Positions 18,988-27,960 are shown, counted from the first letter of the stretch. The stretch: 64,000 bases of DNA from Vulcanimicrobium sp035943995 (GCA_035943995.1 DASZBS010000130.1:10644-74643); one strand, 5' to 3'. Program-made: numbers and translations. The notes: generated by a model from the letters alone, not told the origin.

Positions 18988-19641
18988 TCAGCTCAGGACG
19001 AGCTCGACCTCTTCGTCGGAGAACACGCGAAAGCGCGTGTCGTAGGACCGGAAGCGGTCATCGGCCAGCACACGGCTGTGGATGCGCACGTCACGAGCGC
19101 TGCGCCCGTCCTCGAGCTCTTGCACGGGCCCGGCCTGCAGGCGGATCAGCGGCGCGACGCCCGACGCCGGCTTCGCGAGCCGTTTGAGGCGCACGAGGTG
19201 ATCGACGATGCGCTCCTGGACTTTCGAGGTGAGCGAGCGGCACTCGTCGTCCACGAGCACGGGCAGCGGGACCGCCCGCGGCTCGGGCATGTTCTCGACG
19301 TAGCGCACGACGGCGTCCCAGTCGTCGGCGGCGATCGCCGTGAACGAGCAGAAATAACGGTGGACGACGCGCTTGGGCGCCTGCATCCGCTCGGCCTTGA
19401 CGATCTTGACCCGGCTGGGGATCGAGCGGCGGCGAATCGTGAACGTCAGCGGGATCTCGCGCCCGTGGACCTCGACCGTCGAGACGAACGCGATGCCTTC
19501 GCGCGCGACGGTGGTCCCGAGCACCGCGATGCGCTTGCCTTCGCACAGGGCAACGGCGTCGAACGTGCCGTCGCGACCGTTCGTGGAGTTCTCGAACCAG
19601 AGAGGCTCCGTCTTTCCGAGGAGCTGGTCGAAGAGGTGCAT
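18988..19641 (-). CDS. PilZ-like domain protein
   Basis: The 217-residue cytoplasmic protein starts MHLFDQLLGKTEPLW. The middle resembles a PilZ barrel: REGIAFVSTVEVHGREIPLTFTIRRRSIPSRVKIVKAERMQ, then CSFTAIAADDWDAVVRYVEN. A full canonical RxxxR/DxSxxG c-di-GMP signature is not evident, so ligand binding is uncertain. The C-terminus ends in an acidic strand. ATG start fixed by the hydrophobic-aromatic N-terminus. Divergent from the Xer gene across 164 bases of GC-rich inverted repeats. Confidence 0.6.
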   Translation of the reverse strand: MHLFDQLLGKTEPLWFENSTNGRDGTFDAVALCEGKRIAVLGTTVAREGIAFVSTVEVHGREIPLTFTIRRRSIPSRVKIVKAERMQAPKRVVHRYFCSFTAIAADDWDAVVRYVENMPEPRAVPLPVLVDDECRSLTSKVQERIVDHLVRLKRLAKPASGVAPLIRLQAGPVQELEDGRSARDVRIHSRVLADDRFRSYDTRFRVFSDEEVELVLS

Positions 19642-19805
19642 CGTACAAGAGGTTTCGGCAGAAGCCGCATGACTTCTGAGAGGTTGGTCTACCCGGCGGG
19701 CGACTGTGCCCGTCGTCACCGGCTCCGGGTCGCTAGCCCGGCCGAAAGGGGTTCTTGCCTTCTTCCGAGTAACGGAAATACTGATTATCGCAACTCGGAG
19801 GAGTA

Positions 19806-20780
19806 ATGGCGAAGAAGCGGCCGGTCTACGAAAAACCCGAGTTCCTCTCGGCCGATCCGGAGATCGCGGGGTTCGCCGAGCGCTACCTGCTGATTCGCGG
19901 CACCACGCCGCGCACCCGTGAGGCGTACCAGCGCGACCTCGAGCACTTCGGTGCGTTCTTGAAATCGCAAGCACTCGGCACGAACCCCGACGAGAAAGCG
20001 CCGCCGCCGTACGACGCGCTTGCGGGCGCGAAGTACGCGGACATCCTGGCGTATCAAACGTATCTCGCGCGCTCGCGCCGCTACGCGCCCCGCTCGGTGC
20101 GCCGCAAGATCGCGACGCTGCGGACATTCTACAAGCACCTGCGCCACAGCGGCCGGCGCGACGACAACCCGGCCGCCGACGCGATCCTGCCCAAGATCGG
20201 CCGGCCGCTGCCCAAGGCGATGCGCGGGGACGAGGTCGCCAAGGTGTTCGCCGTCGCGCCGCCGGCGGGGCTCAACCGGCTGCAGCGCGCGCGCGATCAA
20301 GCGATCCTGCAGTGCCTGTGGTCGTGCGGCGTGCGGCGCGCCGAGCTCGTAGGGCTCGACCTCAACGACGTCGACCTCGAAGGGCGTTCGCTGCGCGTCG
20401 TCAAGGGCAAGGGCAACAAGGACCGCTACGTCCCGATGACGCCCGAGGCCGCCGTCGTGATGGGCGAGTACCTAAAGCTGCGACCGCGCGTGAGCGTCCC
20501 CGCGTTCTTCGTCGGGCGCGGCGACCGGCGTTTGAGCGCCGCCGCCGTCTACAAGATCGTGCGGGCGTACATGGAGCTCGCCGGCGTCACCGAGTACGCC
20601 TCACCGCACACGTGGCGACACACCGTCGCGACGCTGATGCGCGAGCGCGGCGCCGACCTGTTGTTCCTCAAAGAGTTCCTCGGGCACGAGTCGACCGCCA
20701 CGACCGAGATCTACACCAAGCTCGCGCGCGGTCGTCTTCGCGCGGAGTTCGACGAGTTTCATCCGCGCGAAGACCTCTGA
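19806..20780 (+). CDS. Tyrosine recombinase, XerC/XerD type
   Basis: Site-specific recombinase likely to resolve chromosome dimers. The 324 residues hold an N-terminal SAM-like core-binding domain (LIRGTTPRTREAYQRDLEHF, about 30-125) and a catalytic domain with Arg in GVRRAEL, Lys in VKGKGNKDR, HTWRH, and the nucleophile Tyr in GHESTATTEIYT. The start has an excellent ribosome-binding site (CGGAGGAG, two bases before ATG). Whether it is XerC or XerD cannot be told; no att sites or phage genes are visible, so a housekeeping role is favoured. Confidence 0.9.
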   Translation: MAKKRPVYEKPEFLSADPEIAGFAERYLLIRGTTPRTREAYQRDLEHFGAFLKSQALGTNPDEKAPPPYDALAGAKYADILAYQTYLARSRRYAPRSVRRKIATLRTFYKHLRHSGRRDDNPAADAILPKIGRPLPKAMRGDEVAKVFAVAPPAGLNRLQRARDQAILQCLWSCGVRRAELVGLDLNDVDLEGRSLRVVKGKGNKDRYVPMTPEAAVVMGEYLKLRPRVSVPAFFVGRGDRRLSAAAVYKIVRAYMELAGVTEYASPHTWRHTVATLMRERGADLLFLKEFLGHESTATTEIYTKLARGRLRAEFDEFHPREDL

Positions 20781-20801
20781 CCGCTCGTTACCGCACCGGC
20801 G

Positions 20802-20963
20802 CTACAGTCGCGCGCCGCGCCCCGTGACCAGGTTGTACACCAGCAGGATGATGGCGATCACGATCAAGATGTGGATGAACCCGCCCGTGACGTGGAATGC
20901 GAAAAAGCTCAGCAACCAGATGACGAACAGGACGACGACGATAGCCCAAATGAGTCCAGCCAA
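20802..20963 (-). CDS. Small two-helix membrane protein (lmo0937-like)
   Basis: A 53-residue ORF: LIWAIVVVLFVIWLLSFFAF, then HVTGGFIHILIVIAIILLVYNLVTGR. Two hydrophobic helices around a GGFIH turn are the pattern of the short lmo0937/DUF5670 membrane proteins found across bacteria. TTG start preceded by AGGGAGG at good spacing. Role unknown; such proteins are often stress-linked. Confidence 0.8.
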   Translation of the reverse strand: MAGLIWAIVVVLFVIWLLSFFAFHVTGGFIHILIVIAIILLVYNLVTGRGARL

Positions 20964-21102
20964 AGTGCTTCCCTCCCTTTCGAGCGTCGCTTGCCCGTCC
21001 TGGTCGCTTCCTAATCACGCGAGCGCCAGCGCGGGGCGGTACGGCCGGGGCGTTCCGGGGTAAGCCGTGCGCGGCCCCAACGGGTCGGAAAGCGAGCAAG
21101 AC

Positions 21103-21342
21103 ATGGGTCTCAAAGATGCGTTCGACAAGGCCGCCGATGCCGTGAAGCACGGGGCCGAAGACGTCAAGGACTGGGTGGGCGAGGCCGGCCACCGCGGCGC
21201 CGCCGAGGGCGAGCAAGCGAAACGCGACGTCGCCGGCGACACGCTGACGCCGGGCGAAAAAGCCGGTTCGGTGCTGAACCAGGGCAAGGAAGAGTTGCTG
21301 GCCGGCGTCGATCACGCGAAGCGCGACGTGCGCGACCTCTAA
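21103..21342 (+). CDS. Small amphipathic, stress-type protein
   Basis: The 79-residue, highly charged, cysteine-free helical protein MGLKDAFDKAADAVKHGAED... ends in HAKRDVRDL. Heptad-like Ala/Val spacing resembles CsbD or MT0933-type small proteins, without a clear match. It lies between a small membrane protein gene and a hemerythrin gene, a typical stress neighbourhood. ATG chosen at the natural MGLKD start. A strong terminator follows. Confidence 0.65.
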   Translation: MGLKDAFDKAADAVKHGAEDVKDWVGEAGHRGAAEGEQAKRDVAGDTLTPGEKAGSVLNQGKEELLAGVDHAKRDVRDL

Positions 21343-21366
21343 CCGCGCAACGACGCGAGCTGCACG

Positions 21367-21395
21367 AACGCCGGGGCGACATTCGCCTCGGCGTT
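21367..21395 (+). terminator. Rho-independent terminator
   Basis: Stem AACGCCG...CGGCGTT with inner GGCGA/CGCCT pairs and loop ATT, followed by the U-rich run TCTTCTTCTTCTT. It ends the small amphipathic gene and separates it from the hemerythrin gene. Confidence 0.8.
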
Positions 21396-21501
21396 CTTCT
21401 TCTTCTTGCGCGAATGCGCAGCGACCGTGCGGTCGTCACGGTTTCGCAACCGGCGCGCAGGGCAAACTGTGGTGAACGCAACCGCACCACGAGGAAACAC
21501 G

Positions 21502-21963
21502 ATGGCCGACGTACTCACGCTGCTCAAAGAAGACCACGCGAAAGTCAAAAAGCTCTTCAAGCAAGTCAACGACCTCAGCGACGGCGCACACGCGACGCGG
21601 CACAAGCTGTTCGCGCAGATCGACGAAGAGCTCACGCTGCACGCGAAGCTCGAAGAGACCATCTTCTACCCCGCGTTCAAGGCGAAGACGAAGGCTGCGA
21701 GCGACGAGCGCGACGAGATCCTCGAAGCGTACGAAGAGCACGCGTCGGTGAAAGACTTGATCAAGAAGCTCGAAGCGACCGATCCTTCGGACGAGACGTA
21801 CAAGGCGAAGGTGCAAGTGCTCGGCGAGCTGGTCGACCACCACGTCCACGAAGAAGAACACGAGATGTTCAAACAGGCCAAGAAACTCTTCAGCAGCGAG
21901 GAGCTCGACGAGATCGGCGCGCAGATCGAAGCCGCCAAAGAACGGGCCGGCGCCAAAGCGTAG
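21502..21963 (+). CDS. Hemerythrin HHE-domain protein
   Basis: The 153-residue four-helix bundle binds a di-iron centre. Ligand-type residues are visible in LLKEDHAKVKKLF (His about 12), ELTLHAKLEETIFYPAF (His/Glu about 46-51), AYEEHASVKDLI and VDHHVHEEEHEMF. The arrangement fits HHE proteins used in oxygen or NO sensing, iron handling and stress. GAGGAAAC before the ATG is a fair ribosome-binding site. Convergent with the panE-like gene. Confidence 0.9.
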   Translation: MADVLTLLKEDHAKVKKLFKQVNDLSDGAHATRHKLFAQIDEELTLHAKLEETIFYPAFKAKTKAASDERDEILEAYEEHASVKDLIKKLEATDPSDETYKAKVQVLGELVDHHVHEEEHEMFKQAKKLFSSEELDEIGAQIEAAKERAGAKA

Positions 21964-21984
21964 CCGCCGTCGCGAGGGCACCGG

Positions 21985-22890
21985 TCAACGCACGCGGGTA
22001 GCCTCGCGCGCCTTGACCAGCGCCGTCAGCGTTTCGTTGTACGGCGTCGGCACGGCGGCGCGGCGGCCCGCGGACACGACCGCGCCGTTGATGAAATCCA
22101 CCTCGGTCGCCGCGCCCGAGCGCAGGTCGAACAGCATCGAGTTCTCGAGCTCCGCGGTCTGCTCGACGATGCCGCGCACGTACGTCCACGGATCGGTGAA
22201 CGGCAGCGGGATGCGCATCGCGTTCGCGACGGTCGCCGCTTCTTGCGCGAGCGAGCGCGCGACGTCGCCGGCGTGCTCGTCCGTCAGCACCACGCCGTTG
22301 GGGCGGTCGAGCAGCGCCGCGACCGGGTTTATCGCCGCGTTCGCGATCAGCTTGCCCCACAGGTGCGGGCGGATGTCGTACGCGGCGCTCGCGCGGAAGC
22401 CCGCGTCGACGAGCAGCCGCGCGACGCGGTTGATCACCTCGGGCGACGCGCCCGCGCTGCCGAGCACCGTCGTGCCGTCGCCGATCCGCCGCGCCTCGCC
22501 CGGGCCGACGGTGAGCGCCGACTCGGTGGTCGCGCCGATCACCAGCGAGATCGTGCTCCCCAGCGACGTCTTGATCGCCTCCTCGTTGCCGAGGCCGTTC
22601 TGCAGCGATACGATCGCCGTCGCGGGGCTCAGCTCCGCCGCGAACGGCCGCAGCGCGCGCAGCGTGTCGGTCGCGCGCACGAACACGAACAGCGCCTGCA
22701 CGGCGAACAGCTCGCGCGGCTCGCTCGTCGCGTACGCCGCGCGCGCCTCGCCGTCGACACGCAGCCCGTCCCGCCGAATCGCATCGACCACTTCACGCCG
22801 CTGCTCCAGCAAAACGACCTCGTTCGAAGCAGCAAGGCGCTGCCCGAACAACGTCCCCAGAGCACCCGCTCCCACGATCCCGATCTTCAT
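21985..22890 (-). CDS. panE: 2-Dehydropantoate 2-reductase family protein
   Basis: NADPH-dependent reduction of ketopantoate to pantoate in CoA synthesis. The 301 residues start with the Rossmann GAGALGTLFGQRLA motif, then VSLQNGLGNEEAI, the catalytic Lys in HLWGKLIANAAINPVAAL, and the Ser/Asp pair in the C-terminal helical domain. Family paralogues act on other 2-keto acids, so the exact substrate is inferred. Confidence 0.85.
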   Translation of the reverse strand: MKIGIVGAGALGTLFGQRLAASNEVVLLEQRREVVDAIRRDGLRVDGEARAAYATSEPRELFAVQALFVFVRATDTLRALRPFAAELSPATAIVSLQNGLGNEEAIKTSLGSTISLVIGATTESALTVGPGEARRIGDGTTVLGSAGASPEVINRVARLLVDAGFRASAAYDIRPHLWGKLIANAAINPVAALLDRPNGVVLTDEHAGDVARSLAQEAATVANAMRIPLPFTDPWTYVRGIVEQTAELENSMLFDLRSGAATEVDFINGAVVSAGRRAAVPTPYNETLTALVKAREATRVR

Positions 22891-22921
22891 TTTGAAGGCG
22901 CTCCGCCCCAGGCTGCGCGCC

Positions 22922-22940
22922 CCCCACGCTTCGCGTGGGG
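22922..22940. other. GC-rich perfect hairpin in the panE-rhomboid gap
   Basis: CCCCACGC-TTC-GCGTGGGG, an eight-base-pair stem with a three-base loop. It lies in the 112-base gap between the rhomboid stop and the panE start and has no U-run. It may be a processing or weak termination site, or part of a dispersed palindrome. Nothing else is seen in the gap. Confidence 0.35.
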
Positions 22941-23002
22941 CCCCCGGGTCCGACCTCGCAACGACAATCCGGGCAGCGCGCGATGCTGCTGCGCTCGGTC
23001 CA

Positions 23003-23698
23003 TCACCATGCTGGCGTTTTCGTTCGTCGTTTTGACATGAGCCCGATCAAGAGAACCCCCGCGCAGAATCCGCCGATGTGGGCGAAGTACGCGGTCCCGC
23101 CGGTGGACTCCGCCGCGCGGTCGCTGATCGTGGCGAATCCGTTGAGGAACTGGGTCGCGGCCCAGACCCCGATGACGAGGATGGCCGGCAGCCGCACGAA
23201 GAGCGGGATGATCACGATCGGAACGATCGTCCGGATCGACGCGAACGGGAACGTCACCAGGTAGCCGCCCAGCACGCCGGCGATCGCGCCCGACGCGCCC
23301 AGCGCCGGCACGTGGCTGCCCGGTCCGATGACGATCTGCGCGATCCCGCCCGCGATCCCGCACAGCAGGTAGTACGCCAAGAAGCGGACCTGGCCGCAGA
23401 CGTACTCGATCGCGGGCCCGAACACGAACAGGAACAGCATGTTGAACCCGATGTGCAGCCAGCCGCCGTGCAGAAACATCGACGTCAGGATCGTCAGCGG
23501 CGGAAACGGCGGCGACGGCGGCGCCAGCACGACGAGGTGCGTCACGTCGTACGGGATCAGCGCGAACGCATTGATGAAACCGTCGGTGTCTACCGCGCTC
23601 AGCTCTTGGTAGAACACCAACAGGTTCGCGAGGATGAGCGCGTACACGACGAACGGAAACCCGGCCGGTTGCCGCTCGTCGCCGCCGATCGGAATCAC
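23003..23698 (-). CDS. Rhomboid-family intramembrane serine protease
   Basis: The 231-residue product has six hydrophobic helices. The catalytic Ser is in GASGAIAGVLGGYL (about 137), and the His is in YFAHIGGFCAGVLLIGL (about 208). HGGWLHIGFNMLFLFVFG carries the conserved HxxxN loop. Substrates unknown. GTG start one base after the stop of the MCE gene, so it is probably the last member of the Mla operon. Confidence 0.92.
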   Translation of the reverse strand: MIPIGGDERQPAGFPFVVYALILANLLVFYQELSAVDTDGFINAFALIPYDVTHLVVLAPPSPPFPPLTILTSMFLHGGWLHIGFNMLFLFVFGPAIEYVCGQVRFLAYYLLCGIAGGIAQIVIGPGSHVPALGASGAIAGVLGGYLVTFPFASIRTIVPIVIIPLFVRLPAILVIGVWAATQFLNGFATISDRAAESTGGTAYFAHIGGFCAGVLLIGLMSKRRTKTPAW

Positions 23699-23699
23699 A

Positions 23700-25313
23700 T
23701 CAGAACTGGTACTGCAGCCCGAAGGTCGTGCGGCGGCCGTCGCGCAGCAGGTCGCGCTCGCCGCCGAAGATCGTCAGGCCGTTGCCGAGCTTGAAGTTCG
23801 CATACGCGTCGGTGGTCGGCCGGCGCAGGTCGTACACGCGCGCTTCGAGGCCGAGGCCGCGGCTGAGCGCCGGGGAGTAGACCGCGCGCGCGCCGAGCCG
23901 CGAGTAGAGCACGCCGCAGCCGACGGACAGACCGGGCCGCAGTTTCGTCATCGCGGCGAAGTTCCACGACGACTTGGCGCCGATGTCGTTCGCGCCTGCG
24001 AACACGTACGTGTCGCCCTTGGGCAGCGCGATCACGTTGATGTCCGTCTGCGGTCCGCGGTCCTTCGTCAGCAGCGGCGAGCTGTTCACTCCGGCGTGCT
24101 GCCGGTCGAGCTCCGAGACGCGGACCTGCAGCGCAACGAGATCGCGCACGAGGCTGCCGACCTTGTTCTTGATGTTGCCCTGCTCCGACCCGGGCGGAGG
24201 CGTGTTGCCGGGCGCGGCTTCGCCCGGCCGCCGCGGGTACGTGCCGTTGGGCAGCGGGGTGCCGCCGGGGGACGGCGTCGCGCCGCGGTCCACGCCATAG
24301 ACGTTGGAGCGGCCGCCGAACTGTGCGAGCAGCGAGTTGGCCTTTTGCGCGGCGGCGTCGACGTTGGCGACGGTGTCGCGCAGTTGCGCCTGCGTCTGCG
24401 GGTTGCCGGTGACGTTGCGCAAGTCGCTCGCGATCGAGGAGAACGTGGTCGCCGTCTGTGCGATCCCTTGCGTCGTCTGCAGGATGTTCGAGCGCAGTTG
24501 CGGGTCGGACGCCAGCGCGGATACGTGGTCGGCGGTCCGGTTGAGATCGCGCGACGATGCGTCGAGCGCCGCGACGATCGCGTCGAAGTGACCCGTGTTG
24601 CGCCGCACCGTCGTGTCGAGCTGCGCCGTCACGTCGTTGAGGTTGCTGCTGCTGCGCTCGATCGCGAGCTGCAGCGTCGTGGTGAGCGAGTCGATGCGCC
24701 GCGAGAGCCGGCTGAACGACTGGTTCGCCGTGACGCTGACCTCGTTCGCGTTGTTGAGCGCGGACTGGAACGTGTTGAGCAGCTGCGGCTCGCGGCGCGA
24801 CAGATCGGCGAGCATCGCGTCGACCTTCTTCATCTCGCCTTGGCCCTGGTCGAGCAGCTCCTGGATCGTCGCCGGGTTGGTGCCTTGCGGCTGCTGCTCG
24901 ATCGGCAGCACCTCGCGCGGCAGCACCGCCACCGCGGCGGGGGCGTTGGTCGGCGCGGCGTAGCCCGAGGGGTGCGGGGCGGGCACGGCCGGCACGATCT
25001 CGAGCGACGAGTCGCCGGTCAGCGGCGCCTGGATCAGGAACCGCGCGTTACGCGGGACGTCGACGTTGTTGTCGATCGCCAGGATCACCTCGACCGTGAA
25101 GTCCTCGGGGATGAGCCGCGTCTGGTCGACGACGCCGACGATGACGCCGCTCTCGTAGACCAGCGCGCCCTTGTGCAGCCCGGCGGCGGACTTGAAGTGC
25201 ACGCCGATCTTGTAGCGCCCCGACGTCCCGACGTTCGCGAGCACCAGAAAGAAGCCGAACAGCCCGAGGAGGGCGACGATGGTGAAGATGCCGACGACAG
25301 CTTGTCTGTTCAT
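23700..25313 (-). CDS. mlaD: MCE/MlaD protein with probable fused outer-membrane barrel
   Basis: Substrate-binding component of a lipid-transporting ABC system. Membrane anchor at 8-26, one MCE domain at about 33-110, Pro/Ala linker, long Gln/Asn/Ser-rich helical region (about 150-340), Pro/Gly-rich linker, short coiled coil (about 395-415), then a beta-rich C-terminal part of about 110 residues ending FGLQYQF. A terminal Phe after alternating strands is the outer-membrane barrel signature. MlaD-barrel fusions bridging both membranes are known from diderm Firmicutes such as Veillonella. It is coupled to the ATPase and permease genes. Confidence 0.85.
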   Translation of the reverse strand: MNRQAVVGIFTIVALLGLFGFFLVLANVGTSGRYKIGVHFKSAAGLHKGALVYESGVIVGVVDQTRLIPEDFTVEVILAIDNNVDVPRNARFLIQAPLTGDSSLEIVPAVPAPHPSGYAAPTNAPAAVAVLPREVLPIEQQPQGTNPATIQELLDQGQGEMKKVDAMLADLSRREPQLLNTFQSALNNANEVSVTANQSFSRLSRRIDSLTTTLQLAIERSSSNLNDVTAQLDTTVRRNTGHFDAIVAALDASSRDLNRTADHVSALASDPQLRSNILQTTQGIAQTATTFSSIASDLRNVTGNPQTQAQLRDTVANVDAAAQKANSLLAQFGGRSNVYGVDRGATPSPGGTPLPNGTYPRRPGEAAPGNTPPPGSEQGNIKNKVGSLVRDLVALQVRVSELDRQHAGVNSSPLLTKDRGPQTDINVIALPKGDTYVFAGANDIGAKSSWNFAAMTKLRPGLSVGCGVLYSRLGARAVYSPALSRGLGLEARVYDLRRPTTDAYANFKLGNGLTIFGGERDLLRDGRRTTFGLQYQF

Positions 25314-25317
25314 AACG

Positions 25318-26070
25318 TTAAATCGGGATCGGCCCGACCTCGCTCCCTTGCAAGAATTGCTGCACGATCGGATTCGGTGACTTCCGAATCTCGTCGACGG
25401 TTCCGTACGCGACGATCGCGCCCTCGAACAGCATCGCGATGTAGTCAGCCATGAGGTAGATGCTCTCCAGATCGTGCGAGACGACGACGGCCGTCCCGTT
25501 GAGCCGCTCCTGCAGCCTCACGATCGTGTCGGTGAGCACGTGGGTGATGATCGGGTCCAGTCCCGTGGTCGGCTCGTCGTACAGAACCGCTTGCGGGTTG
25601 GTGACGACGGCGCGCGCAAAGCCGGCGCGCTTGACCATCCCACCCGACAGTTCGGCAGGAAAGCGCTCCTCGACGTGAGCCAGCCCGACGGAATCGAGCG
25701 TCTCCGCAACGACCTTGCGGATCTCCGCATCTTTCATCTTCGAGTGCTCGCGCAGCGGGAGCGCGACGTTCTCGCCGACCGAGAGCGAATCGAAGAGCGC
25801 GGAGAACTGGAACGCGAAGCCGATCGTGCGGCGCAGATCGATCAGATCGCGTTCGCGCATCTCGGTGATGTCCTGGCCCTTGACGAACACGCGCCCGCTG
25901 TCGGGCTGCTTGAGACCGTTGAGCAGCCGCAGGATCGTCGACTTGCCGGCGCCCGACAGGCCGATGATGCACGTGATCGCGCCCTCGACGATGTCGAGCG
26001 AGAGATTCTGCATCACGATCTTGTTGCCGTAGCGGACGCACACGTCGTCCAGCTGTGCCCAGACTGCCAT
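25318..26070 (-). CDS. mlaF: Mla-type ABC transporter ATPase
   Basis: Powers lipid movement between membranes. The 250 residues hold Walker A GLSGAGKST (about 37), Q-loop in FQFSALFDSLSVGENVALPL, signature LSGGMVKRAGFARA, Walker B VLYDEPTTGLDP and switch His in VVSHD. The ALFDSL Q-loop neighbourhood is diagnostic of the MlaF/Mkl group. The start overlaps the permease stop (TGATG). Confidence 0.94.
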   Translation of the reverse strand: MAVWAQLDDVCVRYGNKIVMQNLSLDIVEGAITCIIGLSGAGKSTILRLLNGLKQPDSGRVFVKGQDITEMRERDLIDLRRTIGFAFQFSALFDSLSVGENVALPLREHSKMKDAEIRKVVAETLDSVGLAHVEERFPAELSGGMVKRAGFARAVVTNPQAVLYDEPTTGLDPIITHVLTDTIVRLQERLNGTAVVVSHDLESIYLMADYIAMLFEGAIVAYGTVDEIRKSPNPIVQQFLQGSEVGPIPI

Positions 26071-26846
26071 CAGGACGGACCGTAGAGCACGTACGAGAGC
26101 GTGAAGTTGAAGATGAAGATCAGGATGATCGACGTGACCACGGCACCGGTGGTCGCCTTACCGACGCCGGCCGCGCCGCCGCGCGTATGAAGGCCCTGAT
26201 ACGCGCCGATGATCGCGATGATCACACCGAAAATGACCGATTTGAACAATCCCTTGAGCACGTCGTTGAACGTAAGCGCTTGGCGCGCCGAGGTGATGAA
26301 CGACTCTTGCGAGATGTGCGCGGAGATCCCGGCCACCCACATGCCGCCCAGGATCGAGATGATGTCGGCTAAGATGGTCAGCAGCGGCAGCATGATCACC
26401 AGCGCGACGAGCCGCGGGACGACCAGCATCCGCGTCGGCGAGAGGCCTAGCGACTGGAGCGCCTCGATCTGCTCGGTGACCACCATCGAGCCCAGCTCGG
26501 CCGCGATCGCCGCGCCGGTGCGCCCCGCGACGACGACGGCCGAGAGCATCGGCCCGAGCTCGCGCGCGCTCGTGAAGGCGACGACGCCGCCGACGAGGTT
26601 GCCGACCCCGAACTGAACTGCCTGGACGGCGCTCTCCAGCGAGAACACCATCCCCGTGAACAGCGAGGTCAAGACGACGATCGAAACCGACTGAACGCCC
26701 AGCAGATAGGCCTGATCCGCTGACTCGCGCACGCGAATGCGCAGGCCGACGATGAACCGCAGCGCGTCACCGAGGAGTTGGGCCGCGCCACCCGCGTAGG
26801 CGAAGACGTTGGTCGTGCCTCGCCCGACGTCATCGAGCACCTTCAT
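26070..26846 (-). CDS. mlaE: Mla-type ABC transporter permease
   Basis: Inner-membrane permease of the MCE transport complex. The 258 residues have five to six hydrophobic helices. Family-defining stretches include GMVFSLESAVQAVQFGVGNLVGG, GPMLSAVVVAGRTGAAIAAELGSM and TEQIEALQSLGLSPTRMLVVPRL, the MlaE/YrbE pattern. ATGA overlap with the preceding small gene. Confidence 0.94.
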   Translation of the reverse strand: MKVLDDVGRGTTNVFAYAGGAAQLLGDALRFIVGLRIRVRESADQAYLLGVQSVSIVVLTSLFTGMVFSLESAVQAVQFGVGNLVGGVVAFTSARELGPMLSAVVVAGRTGAAIAAELGSMVVTEQIEALQSLGLSPTRMLVVPRLVALVIMLPLLTILADIISILGGMWVAGISAHISQESFITSARQALTFNDVLKGLFKSVIFGVIIAIIGAYQGLHTRGGAAGVGKATTGAVVTSIILIFIFNFTLSYVLYGPS

Positions 26847-27175
26847 TCCGCGCGCAGTTCCGCGAGCGCGTCGAGGACGCCTCGCACGGCCTCCACGCGC
26901 TTGCCGACGACACCGCGTTCGGCGGTGAGATTGAACTGCTGCAAATAGAGCTGCTCGAGCTCGCGGTCGACGTACCGCAACTGCCCTTGCGCCTCGCGCT
27001 CGTACGGTTCGAAGTAGCGCCGCACGGCATCCAAGTAAGCGCGTGCCGTCGTCGCATCGACAGGCCCCGCGGCCAAGGCCCGCTCGATCCGGTCCTGCGC
27101 ACTGCGCATCGCGCGATCGGTCAGGTGAAACGCGCCGACAGTCGCGACGAGCGCCGCGAGCCGGCCGTCAGCCAC
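26843..27175 (-). CDS. Small helical protein between rph and mlaE
   Basis: Not recognised. The 110-residue, wholly helical, charged protein has likely coiled coils (YLDAVRRYFEPYEREAQGQL and RELEQLYLQQFNL). GTG start inside the last codons of rph; its stop overlaps the mlaE start. Strict coupling to the Mla genes hints at a soluble accessory role, which is inference. Confidence 0.7.
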   Translation of the reverse strand: MADGRLAALVATVGAFHLTDRAMRSAQDRIERALAAGPVDATTARAYLDAVRRYFEPYEREAQGQLRYVDRELEQLYLQQFNLTAERGVVGKRVEAVRGVLDALAELRAE

Positions 27176-27887
27176 GCGCGAGCACCTCGAGTTGCGCCGC
27201 GAAGAGCGTTCGGATCCCGCCTTCGGCGAGGCCCAGGAGGCCGTCGAGCTGCTCGCGGCTGAAGGGCTCCCGCTCGGCCGTCCCCTGGACCTCCACGAAG
27301 CCGCCGGCGTCGGTCATCGCGACGTTCATGTCGACCTCGGCCCGGCTGTCCTCTTCGTATGGAAGGTCGAGGACAGACTCACCGCCCACGATCCCGACCG
27401 ACACGGCCGCGATCTGCCCGGCGAGCGGCCACTTCTGCTTCTTCTCGGGGTCGAAATGCTTGCGCAGCGCCAGCGCGAGCGCGACCCACGCGCCGGTGAT
27501 CGACGCGGTGCGCGTGCCGCCGTCGGCGCCGATCACGTCGCAGTCGACGATCACCGTGCGCTCGCCGAGTTTCTGCATGTCGACGACGGCGCGCAGCGCG
27601 CGCCCGATCAGCCGCTGGATCTCGTGCGTGCGCCCGCCCAGGCGGCCCTTGGCGGCCTCGCGCTGGTTGCGCTCGGGCGTGGCGCGCGGCAGCATCGCGT
27701 ACTCCGCGGTGATCCAGCCGGTCCCGCGCCCGCGCATCCACGGCGGCACCCGGTCCTCGATCGTGGCGGCGCAGATGACGCGCGTGTTGCCGAGCGAGAT
27801 GAGCACGCTCCCGTCGGCAAACGTGAGATACCCCGGCTCGATGGAAAGGGGACGAAGCTGATCAGGTTCACGACCGTCGGCACGCAC
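27168..27887 (-). CDS. rph: Ribonuclease PH
   Basis: Phosphorolytic 3'-5' exoribonuclease trimming tRNA 3' ends. The 239-residue core starts MRADGREPDQLRPLSIE. Active-site and phosphate-binding segment: GRGTGWITAEYAMLPRATPERNQRE; then GRLGGRTHEIQRLIGRALR and DCDVIGADGGTRTASITGA. I chose the GTG before RADGRE because this is the family N-terminus; the longer frame adds an Arg/Ser-rich stretch that looks noncoding. Confidence 0.95.
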   Translation of the reverse strand: MRADGREPDQLRPLSIEPGYLTFADGSVLISLGNTRVICAATIEDRVPPWMRGRGTGWITAEYAMLPRATPERNQREAAKGRLGGRTHEIQRLIGRALRAVVDMQKLGERTVIVDCDVIGADGGTRTASITGAWVALALALRKHFDPEKKQKWPLAGQIAAVSVGIVGGESVLDLPYEEDSRAEVDMNVAMTDAGGFVEVQGTAEREPFSREQLDGLLGLAEGGIRTLFAAQLEVLARG

Positions 27888-27960
27888 GACCGACGACGAT
27901 TCGGCCGAACCCGTCCCGTTCCGCTTTTTTCGCGATCGCTCGAAGGGTCGTGACGAGGAG

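Noticed and set aside
19642..19805. Possible c-di-GMP riboswitch between the PilZ-like and Xer genes
   Set aside because: GC-rich inverted repeats are present, but neither strand shows the GEMM core elements in the right order.
19806..20780. Xer-type recombinase as a marker of an integrated element
   Set aside because: No tRNA-adjacent att repeats, phage or conjugation genes nearby; the XerC/D architecture and housekeeping surroundings suggest a chromosomal role.
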